Of a DNA stretch of 64,000 bases, positions 8,445-16,101 are shown in pieces. Position numbers and translations under genes: made by a program. This stretch comes from Chitinophagaceae bacterium. Lineage in GTDB: Bacteria; Bacteroidota; Bacteroidia; Chitinophagales; Chitinophagaceae. The DNA lies in contig JANWIJ010000082.1 in the NCBI GenBank assembly GCA_025449935.1, positions 1-64,000 on the forward strand, given 5' to 3'. The notes below the pieces were generated by a model. That model had not been told where the DNA came from, searched no databases, and worked only from the letters and a program-made list of their open reading frames with translations. The first letter of the stretch is position 1, and each line of letters begins with the position of its first letter.

Positions 8445-10070
8445 ATGAATCTTGAATTCAATAAGAACGAAGACTTACTAAGGCAATCGCTGGGTGAGAT
8501 GCACCGGCGGCTGGAAAAAATAGCGGAAGGCGGCGGTAAAAAAGCATTGGACAAACAGCGCGAAAAAAATAAACTCACGCCGCGTGAGCGCATCACATAC
8601 CTGATCGACAACGATAAACCCTTTATTGAGATCGGCGCTTTTGCGGGTTATGAAATGTATACTGAACAGGGCGGTTGCCCGGCGGGTGGCACGGTAGCCG
8701 GTGTTGGTTATGTAAGCGGCAGGCAATGCGTGATACTGGCCAATGACCAGACAGTAAAAGCCGGGGCCTGGTTCCCTATTACCGGTAAGAAGAATTTGCG
8801 CATGCAGGAGATTGCCATGGAAAATCATTTGCCTGTTATTTATTTAGTGGACAGCGCCGGTGTTTTTTTACCGATGCAGGATGAGATTTTCCCCGACAAA
8901 GAGCATTTTGGCCGCATCTTCCGCAACAATGCCGTCATGAGCGGTATGGGTATTACCCAGATTGCCGCGGTGATGGGACCCTGCGTTGCCGGAGGTGCTT
9001 ACCTGCCCATCATGAGTGATGAAACCCTGATGGTGGAAGGCAATGGTTCGATCTATCTCGCCGGGCCTTACCTGGTAAAAGCTGCGATCGGTGAAGACAT
9101 CGATAATGAAACCCTCGGTGGCGCCGTAACACATACTGAGATTTCGGGGATTGCCGATTATAAATTCAGCACCGAGCAGGAATGCATGGATCATATCAAA
9201 AAAATGTTTTCGATGCTGGGCCAGAAACCTAAAGCCGGTTTTGACAGGATAGCCCCGGTAGCTCCACAAAAGAATGCGGAGGAACTATATGGCCTCTTCC
9301 CGGCAGACGGCAAGCCTTATGACATACTGGAGGTTATCGAACGGATCGTTGATGATTCAGCGTTTGAACAGTTCAAGCAGGATTATGGAAAAACAATTGT
9401 CTGCGGCTATGGCCGAGTTGATGGATGGGCAGTAGGTATTGTGGCCAACCAGCGAAAGATCGTCAAGAGCAAGAAAGGTGAGATGCAGATGGGTGGTGTT
9501 ATTTATAATGACAGCGCCGACAAAGCAGCCCGGTTTATCCTGAACTGTAATCAGAAAAAAATACCGCTGCTGTTCCTGCAGGATGTTACCGGTTTTATGG
9601 TGGGCAGCCGGAGTGAACATGCAGGGATCATTAAAGACGGAGCCAAAATGGTAAATGCCGTGGCGAACTCGGTAGTACCCAAAATCACAATCATCATTGG
9701 CAACTCCTACGGCGCCGGCAACTATGCCATGTGCGGTAAAGCCTATGACCCCCGCTTTATTTATGCATGGCCCACCGCGAAGATCGCGGTAATGGGTGGT
9801 GATGCAGCGGCAAAAACACTTTTGCAGATCGAAGTGGCTTCCTTAAAAGCAAGAGGTTCAGTCATCACAGCGGAAGCAGAAGAAAAACTGCTGAGCACCA
9901 TCAAAGACAGGTATGATAAACAGACCTCCCCGTATTATGCGGCAGCCAGGATGTGGGTGGACGCGATCATTGACCCGGTAGAAACAAGAAAAGTGATTTC
10001 GGAAGGCATCGCCGCGGCTAATTGCAACCCGGAGACAGGTGATCTTAAAACGGGGGTGTTCCAGGTATAG
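8445..10070 (+). CDS. Acyl-CoA carboxylase, carboxyltransferase (beta) subunit
   Basis: A biotin-dependent carboxyltransferase subunit of 541 residues, of the propionyl-, methylcrotonyl- or geranyl-CoA carboxylase type. Both crotonase-like halves are present: N-terminal with GGCPAGGTVAGVGYVSG, VDSAGVFLPMQ and GPCVAGGAYLP; C-terminal with LFLQDVTGFMVG and GNSYGAGNYAMCG. The AWPTAKIAVMGG motif is typical of this family and the overall resemblance is closest to methylcrotonoyl-CoA carboxylase beta chains (leucine breakdown), which is inference. The biotin-carrying alpha subunit is not encoded nearby. The start at 8445 was chosen because the promoter lies between it and the earlier ATG. Confidence 0.9.
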   Translation: MNLEFNKNEDLLRQSLGEMHRRLEKIAEGGGKKALDKQREKNKLTPRERITYLIDNDKPFIEIGAFAGYEMYTEQGGCPAGGTVAGVGYVSGRQCVILANDQTVKAGAWFPITGKKNLRMQEIAMENHLPVIYLVDSAGVFLPMQDEIFPDKEHFGRIFRNNAVMSGMGITQIAAVMGPCVAGGAYLPIMSDETLMVEGNGSIYLAGPYLVKAAIGEDIDNETLGGAVTHTEISGIADYKFSTEQECMDHIKKMFSMLGQKPKAGFDRIAPVAPQKNAEELYGLFPADGKPYDILEVIERIVDDSAFEQFKQDYGKTIVCGYGRVDGWAVGIVANQRKIVKSKKGEMQMGGVIYNDSADKAARFILNCNQKKIPLLFLQDVTGFMVGSRSEHAGIIKDGAKMVNAVANSVVPKITIIIGNSYGAGNYAMCGKAYDPRFIYAWPTAKIAVMGGDAAAKTLLQIEVASLKARGSVITAEAEEKLLSTIKDRYDKQTSPYYAAARMWVDAIIDPVETRKVISEGIAAANCNPETGDLKTGVFQV

Positions 10071-10073
10071 GGT

Positions 10074-10213
10074 AAAGGTTTAAGGTTTAAAGTTTCAGGT
10101 TTGAAGTATCAAGCACTTTAGTCCTTACTTCATTTCCAGTTAGGTTTTGCCTATCATCTTATGCCAACCTTAAACATTAAACATTAAACTTTAAACACTA
10201 AACATTAAACCTT
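10074..10213. repeat. Inverted pair of heptamer arrays (GGTTTAA / TTAAACC)
   Basis: The left arm (10074-10105) is built of AGGTTTA-type words and starts 4 nt after the stop codon of the carboxylase gene. The right arm (10166-10213) is built of TTAAACA/TTAAACC words. The arms are complementary and flank about 60 bp, so the RNA could fold into a long imperfect hairpin between this gene and rnhA. Confidence 0.7.
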
Positions 10214-10223
10214 CCACTTACAA

Positions 10224-10697
10224 GTGTCTAACGCAGTAACAATATATACAGACGGCTCATCAAGAGGAAATCCCGGCCCCGGGGGATATGGTGTGATTCT
10301 CATGAGTGGTACCCACCGCAAAGAATTATCACAGGGGTATAAGCTCACCACTAATAACCGGATGGAACTGATGGCCGTGATCGCCGGTCTGAAGGCATTG
10401 AAGAAAGCCGGAATGGATGTTACTATTTATTCAGACAGCCAGTACGTCGTAAAAGCCTGGCAGGAAGGATGGCTGAAGAACTGGATCAAAACAAATTTTA
10501 AAGGCGGGAAAAAGAATCCTGACCTTTGGACTGCATTTTATGAACTCTCCCACAAACACCACATCAAATTCAAATGGGTGAGAGGACATGCGGATAATGC
10601 ATTTAATAACCGGTGCGATGAACTGGCCACGGCAGCGGCAGACGGGCATCATCACCAACAGCTGCATGATGAAGGTTATGAAGGAACGGCCAGTTAA
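10224..10697 (+). CDS. rnhA: Ribonuclease HI
   Basis: RNase HI of 157 residues, which cuts the RNA strand of RNA/DNA hybrids. All catalytic residues are present and close to the E. coli numbering: D10 (TDGS), E48 (MELM), D71 (SDSQY), H122 (GHAD) and D132 (CDELA). The start is a GTG at 10224; no earlier usable codon exists in frame, and the upstream region is the repeat array. The C-terminal tail is His-rich (GHHHQQLH), common but not conserved. The next gene starts 17 bp downstream, so the two are probably co-transcribed. Confidence 0.95.
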   Translation: MSNAVTIYTDGSSRGNPGPGGYGVILMSGTHRKELSQGYKLTTNNRMELMAVIAGLKALKKAGMDVTIYSDSQYVVKAWQEGWLKNWIKTNFKGGKKNPDLWTAFYELSHKHHIKFKWVRGHADNAFNNRCDELATAAADGHHHQQLHDEGYEGTAS

Positions 10698-10714
10698 TAA
10701 TAAAAAAATGAATC

Positions 10715-11362
10715 TTGGATAAGCATTCACTTTGTTCCTGGAGCGGTGGTAAGGACAGTTGCTTTGCGCTGATGCAGGCGATACAGCAGGGCTATACTCC
10801 AAAAGTGTTGCTCAATGTCCTGAATGAAGAAGGAAAGATTTCCCGTTCCCATGGCATCCCCTCCTCTATCCTCGTGGCACAGGCGGCAGCTGCCGGTTTA
10901 CCGGTGTATGCGATCAGCAGTTCCTGGGAAGAGTATGAAAAACATTTTACCGCAGCACTGGTTAAACTTAAAGAAGAATATACCCTTACGCATGCCATAT
11001 TCGGCGATATTGACCTGCAGGAGCACCGCGATTGGGAAGAAAAAGTGACGGCCGTGGCCGGGTTGATAGCCGTACTCCCTTTGTGGAAACAGGACAGGAA
11101 ACAACTCGTACTGCAAATGCTGGAAGCAGGGATGGAAATGATGATCGTCAGTTGCAATGAAATATTGGGAGAAAATTTCATTGGCCGGCTTATCACCACA
11201 GCGCTGGTAGATGAATTAGAAGCCATGGGCATTGATCCCTGTGGCGAGAACGGCGAGTATCATACCCTGGTGCTCGACTGTCCTTTGTTTGTGGACAGGA
11301 TCAATGTTTCTGTAATTGACAAAATGAATCATGGGAATTATTGGTTCGCAAAACTTCTTTAA
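10715..11362 (+). CDS. Dph6-like PP-loop ATP pyrophosphatase
   Basis: A 215-residue member of the adenine-nucleotide alpha-hydrolase (PP-loop) group related to diphthine-ammonia ligase Dph6 and archaeal MJ0570. The PP-loop SGGKDS is at residues 10-15, followed by the family segments SRSHGIP, AIFGDIDLQEHRDW and GENGEYHTLVLDCP. In eukaryotes the relatives finish diphthamide, but bacteria lack that modification, so the substrate is unknown; an ATP-dependent amidation or ligation is likely. The start is TTG at 10715, since an in-frame TGA lies directly upstream. Confidence 0.85.
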   Translation: MDKHSLCSWSGGKDSCFALMQAIQQGYTPKVLLNVLNEEGKISRSHGIPSSILVAQAAAAGLPVYAISSSWEEYEKHFTAALVKLKEEYTLTHAIFGDIDLQEHRDWEEKVTAVAGLIAVLPLWKQDRKQLVLQMLEAGMEMMIVSCNEILGENFIGRLITTALVDELEAMGIDPCGENGEYHTLVLDCPLFVDRINVSVIDKMNHGNYWFAKLL

Positions 11363-11452
11363 CCCATCCTCAACTCACTTCATCAAGCTCCCTTCTTTCT
11401 TTTTATGGAGAGGGCAATAACTTCCTGGTGAAAAAATTTAAAGCGAGAGAAG

Positions 11453-11486
11453 GTTAAAATAAAAACCCACCTGTTTGGGAGGTGGG
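11453..11486 (-). terminator. Intrinsic terminator for the DUF6580 gene
   Basis: Read on the minus strand, a perfect 7-bp stem (CCCACCT at 11466-11472 with AGGTGGG at 11480-11486) is followed by TTTTTATTTTAA. It lies 24 bp after the stop codon of the minus-strand gene. Confidence 0.85.
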
Positions 11487-11509
11487 CTGAATATAATTAA
11501 ATTAATAGT

Positions 11510-12076
11510 TTACGCTAAAGTAAGTACTGCTCTTTTCCTGGTCAGGAAATTGTAACCAAGCAGGATAACCGGGAGGAAAGCTACTGTAGCGATCAGTGCG
11601 TTTCTATAAAAAGGCAGACCGTTTGCATAGCATTTCATTAACCCGCTGAAATCTTTGGTATAAACAACATGTTCTCCCATCCACACAGCAAAATTGGAAA
11701 GCAGGAAGAAAACGGTAGGGGCTCCAACAGCACCCAGCAGCAAACTGGGATAGTTCCTTCCTTTCAGCGCCCAGCCAACCAGGGTGGCGGACATCAGTAT
11801 CAGGTAGTTCTTCCATTGACCACTGTAGAAACCGGCATAGGGAAATAATCCGTTGGTATATAAAATATCTATCACCACATCGCTGATAAACAAGGCCAAT
11901 AATGGTAACAGGAAGGACATATCCCTTTGCTTGATGATAAACCCGGAGAACAAAGCGATAGCGATGACTGGTGAAAAGCCGGACCAGTCCAGGTCAGGTC
12001 CAAAAAAGTATTTGCAGGCAGCAGCCAGCGCCACCAGCACCAATGTAAAAATGATTAACCGTCCGTTGATCTTCAT
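11510..12076 (-). CDS. DUF6580 family membrane protein
   Basis: An integral membrane protein of 188 residues with about five to six hydrophobic helices. The pattern FSPVIAIALFSG near 35-46, LFISDVVIDILY near 61-72 and the NYPSLLLGAVGAPTVFFLLSNFAVW region are typical of DUF6580, described as putative transport proteins related to ECF-type substrate-binding (S) components. No partner ATPase is encoded nearby. A TATTTTTG promoter element lies about 39 bp upstream and a good terminator follows, so it is monocistronic. Confidence 0.82.
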   Translation of the reverse strand: MKINGRLIIFTLVLVALAAACKYFFGPDLDWSGFSPVIAIALFSGFIIKQRDMSFLLPLLALFISDVVIDILYTNGLFPYAGFYSGQWKNYLILMSATLVGWALKGRNYPSLLLGAVGAPTVFFLLSNFAVWMGEHVVYTKDFSGLMKCYANGLPFYRNALIATVAFLPVILLGYNFLTRKRAVLTLA

Positions 12077-12114
12077 AACTTATAGTTGAACAAAAAAATG
12101 AATTAGTGTGGCTG

Positions 12115-12122
12115 CAAAAATA
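12115..12122 (-). promoter_or_regulatory. -7 promoter element for the DUF6580 gene
   Basis: TATTTTTG on the minus strand, an exact TAnnTTTG match; leader of about 30-35 nt to the ATG at 12076. Confidence 0.5.
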
Positions 12123-12153
12123 AATGAATTGGATCAATTGGACGGCCTTAATA

Positions 12154-13323
12154 TCAACCCCTGTGAACTGGCACGGAAGCCCGGAAAACAGTGGCATTGG
12201 AAACCGCCTCGAGGTTCAGGGTCTTACCGGGTAAAACAAGCGCCGATGGTAGTCCTGCCTTCAGTTCCAGGGTTTCACCAGGGCAGCTCAGTTCAACTGT
12301 TCCCCCGGTAACCAGGATGATCTCCGCACTCACGGGGCTAAACGAAGCAACCTGTTTATCAGCAAGAACAAAAACACTTAACCGGAAATCAGGAACCGGC
12401 GTTTTATATCCCAAGCCTGTCCCATTGATCTCTTCTGCATGCAGTATGTCCGGGAATGTAGGTTCGCATTTTACATGCTTGAGTAATTCCTTTACATCAA
12501 TATGTTTAGTGGTGAGTCCGCCCCGCAATACATTGTCAGAGTTCGCCATGATTTCCACATTCTGTCCTTCCAGGTAGGCATGAGGTACACCGGCTGCCTG
12601 GAAAATACCCTCCCCCTTTTCCAGGTAAACGAGATTAAAAAGATAAATAGAAAAAATCCCCCTGTCAATATTACTCCCGCCAAAAGTTTTCATTGCCCTG
12701 GCTACCCAGAAGTCTTCATCATTTTTATCGGGATGGATTTCCGGCGGCACAGCTGCAAGGTTTTCCTTCAGGGGCATTAATAACCGGTTCACTTCTTCCT
12801 GTGGCATTTCCATCACATATTTATATAGACCTGCATACCCCGATTGGTTAAATATGGGTAACAACTCCCGCAGTTCGGCAACATTCAGCAGGGTATATAT
12901 TAATTCCTCCGGTGGTTTAAAGCCATGGAGCAACCAGAAATCACTGAGGGCCACCATCAGCTCCGGTTTGTGGTTATCATCCTTGTAATTCCGCTGCGGC
13001 GAATCCAGGGCTATGCCGGCTGCATTTTCCCGGGCAAATTCTTTCCCGGCAGTTTCCTTCGACGGATGCACCTGGATGGAGAGCATATCTTTTACATCCA
13101 GCACTTTTAATAAATAAGGGAGCCCGCTAACATATTCTGTTAATGCCGCGGTGTTCCCGCCGGGCAATTCCACCCGGGAAATACCCAGTGAATGCGTTCC
13201 CAACCAGTATTCGGCAAACGGAAGATTTTCCCGGTTGGGTGTTTGGAGCAAGGCCGGGATAAAAGACGTTCCACCCCAATCGTAATGTTTGACTGTTCCC
13301 TGTAACCGGTAAATGCCTGCCAT
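12154..13323 (-). CDS. manA: Mannose-6-phosphate isomerase, class I
   Basis: A type I phosphomannose isomerase of 389 residues that interconverts fructose 6-phosphate and mannose 6-phosphate. Family hallmarks: N-terminal KHYDWGG; the zinc-binding segments IQVHPSK (Gln and His), NHKPELMVAL (Glu) and GVPHAYLEGQNVEIMANSDN (His), the last also carrying the family signature; then NVLRGGLTTKHID. The C-terminal cupin-like domain is complete. It probably supplies GDP-mannose or lets the cell use mannose. It is divergent from yraN with 41 bp between the start codons; a TATCTTTA element at 13360-13353 may serve as its -7. Confidence 0.95.
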   Translation of the reverse strand: MAGIYRLQGTVKHYDWGGTSFIPALLQTPNRENLPFAEYWLGTHSLGISRVELPGGNTAALTEYVSGLPYLLKVLDVKDMLSIQVHPSKETAGKEFARENAAGIALDSPQRNYKDDNHKPELMVALSDFWLLHGFKPPEELIYTLLNVAELRELLPIFNQSGYAGLYKYVMEMPQEEVNRLLMPLKENLAAVPPEIHPDKNDEDFWVARAMKTFGGSNIDRGIFSIYLFNLVYLEKGEGIFQAAGVPHAYLEGQNVEIMANSDNVLRGGLTTKHIDVKELLKHVKCEPTFPDILHAEEINGTGLGYKTPVPDFRLSVFVLADKQVASFSPVSAEIILVTGGTVELSCPGETLELKAGLPSALVLPGKTLNLEAVSNATVFRASVPVHRG

Positions 13324-13364
13324 GAAATAAAATTTCTTTTTATAACTTGAAGTAAAGATAATGC

Positions 13365-13721
13365 ATGGCCTCGCATAATGATACCGGGAAAAATGGCGAA
13401 GAGCTGGCGGCGAAATGGCTGGAAGAAAAAGGATATACCCTGCTGAACCGTAACTGGCGGTATTCCCATTATGAAATTGATATTGTAGCCCGTAAAGATA
13501 AATTTATCTGTTTCGTGGAAGTAAAGGCAAGGAACTTTTCACCATTTGGCTATCCCGAAGACAGTGTAACGAAACGAAAATTTAAAAATTTACAAAAAGC
13601 TGCAGATGAGTATTTGTTTCAGAACCCCGGACATCCCTGGATACAATACCATATTTTATCTATTACACTGCACCCCGACAAGGACCCCGAGTATTTTTTG
13701 ATGGAGGATGTTTTTTTATAA
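13365..13721 (+). CDS. YraN family (UPF0102) nuclease-fold protein
   Basis: A 118-residue UPF0102 protein with a restriction-endonuclease-like core: GEELAAKWLEEKGY, NRNWRY, EIDIVARK and FVEVKAR give the E-D-ExK arrangement of this fold. Family members are widespread and often lie near rnhB or DNA-processing genes; the activity is not established. The ATG at 13365 is used; the ATG four bases earlier is in another frame. Divergent from manA. Confidence 0.9.
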   Translation: MASHNDTGKNGEELAAKWLEEKGYTLLNRNWRYSHYEIDIVARKDKFICFVEVKARNFSPFGYPEDSVTKRKFKNLQKAADEYLFQNPGHPWIQYHILSITLHPDKDPEYFLMEDVFL

Positions 13722-13794
13722 GGCCAAATCCTTCGGTTGCCCGGTAGTGGAATCCAAATAGCGCTGTTTATTTTTCACAACCTTCTCCCCACCC

Positions 13795-13870
13795 GCTACT
13801 CCCTTCTCTCTACTCCCTTCTCTCTACTCTCTACTCCCTACTCCCTACTCCCTACTCCCTACTCCCTACT
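13795..13870. repeat. Heptamer tandem array (ACTCCCT), reaching into a stop codon
   Basis: A pyrimidine-only array. The first half is degenerate (TCTCTACTCCCT variants); the second half (from about 13834) has five near-perfect ACTCCCT units. It covers the stop codon (13866-13868) of the minus-strand YkgJ-type gene, so the repeat itself supplies that TAG. Confidence 0.85.
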
Positions 13871-14372
13871 TAACAGCCATCATCATTTTTTCAACAATCC
13901 TGTAGGTAGCCGGGCAATATTCCACATTCTGCTTATGAACATGGGCATAATCTTTCATCTTTTTGGGAAGATGCGGGAAGCCGGCACAATCGGCGGGTCT
14001 TATCTCGTAAATGGAGCATTTGTTATCTGACAGGTTCAGGAACTGGCAGGGTTCTTTTTTATTCATCCAGTCACCCGTACCTCTTTCTTTGTAAAGCCAT
14101 TTCTGTTTAAACTCATCAGTTGTTTGACCGAAGTGCGCGGAGATCCTTTTAATATCTCCCGGGGTAAATGTCGGCGTCATGGTTTTGCAGCAATTAGCAC
14201 AGCTAAGGCAGTCAACTTCGCCCCAAACCTCTTTTTCAAGCCTGGCGGTTAATTGTTCTATGCCCCTGGGAGCTTTTTTTTCGAGTTTTGTAAGAAACCT
14301 GCGAAAACTACTTTTCTTCAGCCGGACCTTTTTCCTGAATGAACGGATGTTAATGGGTTGCATTTCAATCAT
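13866..14372 (-). CDS. YkgJ family cysteine-cluster protein
   Basis: A 168-residue protein with the zinc- or iron-chelating Cys cluster of the YkgJ family. The pattern is complete: CLSCANCC, then EPCQFL, NKCSIYEIRPADC with following GFPH, and a late Cys (EYCPAT). The family is annotated as a putative Fe-S or zinc-binding protein with unproven function. The basic N-terminus (about 20 residues rich in Lys and Arg) could bind nucleic acid, which is only inference. The stop codon lies within a heptamer array, so array length changes could alter the C-terminus. Confidence 0.85.
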   Translation of the reverse strand: MIEMQPINIRSFRKKVRLKKSSFRRFLTKLEKKAPRGIEQLTARLEKEVWGEVDCLSCANCCKTMTPTFTPGDIKRISAHFGQTTDEFKQKWLYKERGTGDWMNKKEPCQFLNLSDNKCSIYEIRPADCAGFPHLPKKMKDYAHVHKQNVEYCPATYRIVEKMMMAVK

Positions 14373-14444
14373 GGGCCGAAGATACAGATTGAATTGCTAC
14401 CGGAACACGGGAAAAGAATTTTCGGACTAAACTATTTCAATAGT

Positions 14445-14452
14445 TATTTTTG
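14445..14452 (+). promoter_or_regulatory. -7 promoter element for the lipoprotein gene
   Basis: TATTTTTG, an exact TAnnTTTG match, 21 bp before the ATG at 14474. It excludes the upstream TTG at 14450 as start. Confidence 0.5.
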
Positions 14453-14473
14453 TTACAATATCAAACCAAAAAT

Positions 14474-15133
14474 ATGAGAACATTATTCACCGCTTGTGTT
14501 GCCGCAACCGCTGTTATTTTATTTTATGCCTGCAAGTCATCCACGTCCCAACAACCGGCAACATTCTGCGATACCGCCTGTAACAATGATACGATCCGTT
14601 TTAAGGGTGACAACCCGGACAAATCCTTTGTTATGATCACCATGGCGGACTGTGAACCGGATTCCATAACCTGGGGAAACCAGAAGATGGACAATTACCG
14701 CCAGCTGCAATTTGCTGAACTGGCAGGAAAATATGTCCGGATCAATAAGAGTTATATGCGTGCCTATATCCATGAGAACAGTTATGCCTGGCTTATATTT
14801 ACCGAATGCATCAATGGCCAGGGATACATAATCAAAATGCCATTCAACGATAAGGAAAATATCTTCCGCAAGAACAGCGCCTTTAATTCCATGGACCCCA
14901 AATATAAAGTGCATGAATCGCTGGTTGCCTACACAGACCGGGGAAATATTTTCGTGGAAGAGATGGCTACCGGTAAAAAAGCCATGATGACCTTTGGCGC
15001 GCAGACCGACCTGGAATACGATGCCATGCATGAAACCGTAGAGTCGGTCCAGATAACTCCTACCCGGATTTGGGCAAAAGTGAAAATTGGCAAGGACTGG
15101 AAAGAAATGGAAAAAGAAATCAAACTTGAGTAG
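14474..15133 (+). CDS. Lipoprotein of unknown function
   Basis: A 219-residue lipoprotein. The signal peptide MRTLFTACVAATAVILFYAC ends with the lipobox FYAC before KSS. I do not recognise the mature domain. It is beta-rich, with two cysteine pairs (FCDTACN near the N-terminus, then ADCEP and TECING) that could form disulfides in the periplasm. The frame extends to a TTG at 14450, but a promoter element overlaps that position, so the ATG at 14474 is preferred. xerD follows after 37 bp and may share the transcript. Confidence 0.8.
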   Translation: MRTLFTACVAATAVILFYACKSSTSQQPATFCDTACNNDTIRFKGDNPDKSFVMITMADCEPDSITWGNQKMDNYRQLQFAELAGKYVRINKSYMRAYIHENSYAWLIFTECINGQGYIIKMPFNDKENIFRKNSAFNSMDPKYKVHESLVAYTDRGNIFVEEMATGKKAMMTFGAQTDLEYDAMHETVESVQITPTRIWAKVKIGKDWKEMEKEIKLE

Positions 15134-15170
15134 CTGAAAGGACTTTGGAACTTTAAACTTAACTCTTTCC

Positions 15171-16073
15171 ATGTGGGAGCCCTATAAAAAAGGATTCAGA
15201 AGTTACCTGCAGCTCGAAAAATCTTTATCGGACAATTCGGTACAGGCCTACATGCGGGATATAGAATTGCTCACACAATTCCTGCTGGAAAAAAAAACGC
15301 TGCCCGCTCCTTCAGAAATTTCCTTAAAGATCCTGCAGTCATTTATCAAACATCTTGCGGAACTGGGAATGACTGCTTCGTCACAGGCAAGAATTATTTC
15401 CGGTCTCCGGGCTTTTTATAAATACTGCCTGCTGGAAAATATTTCCCCCGCTGACCCCACCGTATTGCTTGAAGCACCCAAGCTTAAAAGATCCCTGCCG
15501 GATGTGCTGAGCTTTGACGAGATAGAAAGCATCATCTCCCAGGTTGACCTCAGCAAACCGGAAGGAGGAAGAAATAAAGCGATCCTGGAAACGATGTACA
15601 GCTGCGGACTGCGGGTGAGTGAAGTGGTCAATCTTAAGATATCCCACCTCTACCTGGACGCGGGGTTTATCCGGGTTGTGGGCAAAGGAGATAAAGAACG
15701 ATTAGTGCCGGTGGGCAGCAGTGCGGTAAAATATATCACTATTTACAAAAAAAATATCCGGGTTCATACACAGGTTCAAAAAGGGAATGAGGATTTTCTT
15801 TTCGTGAACAGGCGTGGCACCAGGTTATCGAGGGTGATGATATTTTACATCATCAAGGAAATGGCCCTGAAAGCGGGCATAAAGAAAATCGTTTCGCCGC
15901 ACACGTTCCGTCATTCCTTTGCTACCCACCTGGTAGAAGGAGGAGCGGACCTGCGCGCCGTGCAGGAAATGCTGGGACATGTAAGCATCACTACCACGGA
16001 GATCTATACACACCTGGACCGCGAGTTTCTCAGGAAGACATTGGAAAATTTCCATCCTGCATTTAAAGGATAA
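15171..16073 (+). CDS. xerD: Site-specific tyrosine recombinase XerD
   Basis: A tyrosine recombinase of 300 residues that, with XerC or alone, resolves chromosome dimers at dif near the terminus. The SAM-like N-terminal core-binding domain (about 1-95) precedes the catalytic domain. All six active residues are seen: R148, K172, H244, R247, H270 and nucleophile Y279, matching the E. coli XerD numbering exactly. Nothing around it suggests an integron or a mobile element, so it is the housekeeping enzyme. Whether a second Xer protein exists cannot be told from this window. Confidence 0.93.
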   Translation: MWEPYKKGFRSYLQLEKSLSDNSVQAYMRDIELLTQFLLEKKTLPAPSEISLKILQSFIKHLAELGMTASSQARIISGLRAFYKYCLLENISPADPTVLLEAPKLKRSLPDVLSFDEIESIISQVDLSKPEGGRNKAILETMYSCGLRVSEVVNLKISHLYLDAGFIRVVGKGDKERLVPVGSSAVKYITIYKKNIRVHTQVQKGNEDFLFVNRRGTRLSRVMIFYIIKEMALKAGIKKIVSPHTFRHSFATHLVEGGADLRAVQEMLGHVSITTTEIYTHLDREFLRKTLENFHPAFKG

Positions 16074-16101
16074 TTCAACATTATAAGTCTGCCCGGGGCC
16101 T

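Noticed and set aside
10715-11362. Diphthamide synthase function
   Set aside because: The PP-loop protein resembles Dph6, but bacteria do not make diphthamide; only the fold and ATP chemistry can be claimed.
13737-14030. Plus-strand reading frame across the ACTCCCT array
   Set aside because: It consists of the repeat translated as SLLSTPY units and then the antisense of the YkgJ-type gene; no coding pattern of its own.
15171-16073. Integrase of a mobile element
   Set aside because: The residues and length match housekeeping XerD exactly, and no att sites, phage genes or transposition genes surround it.
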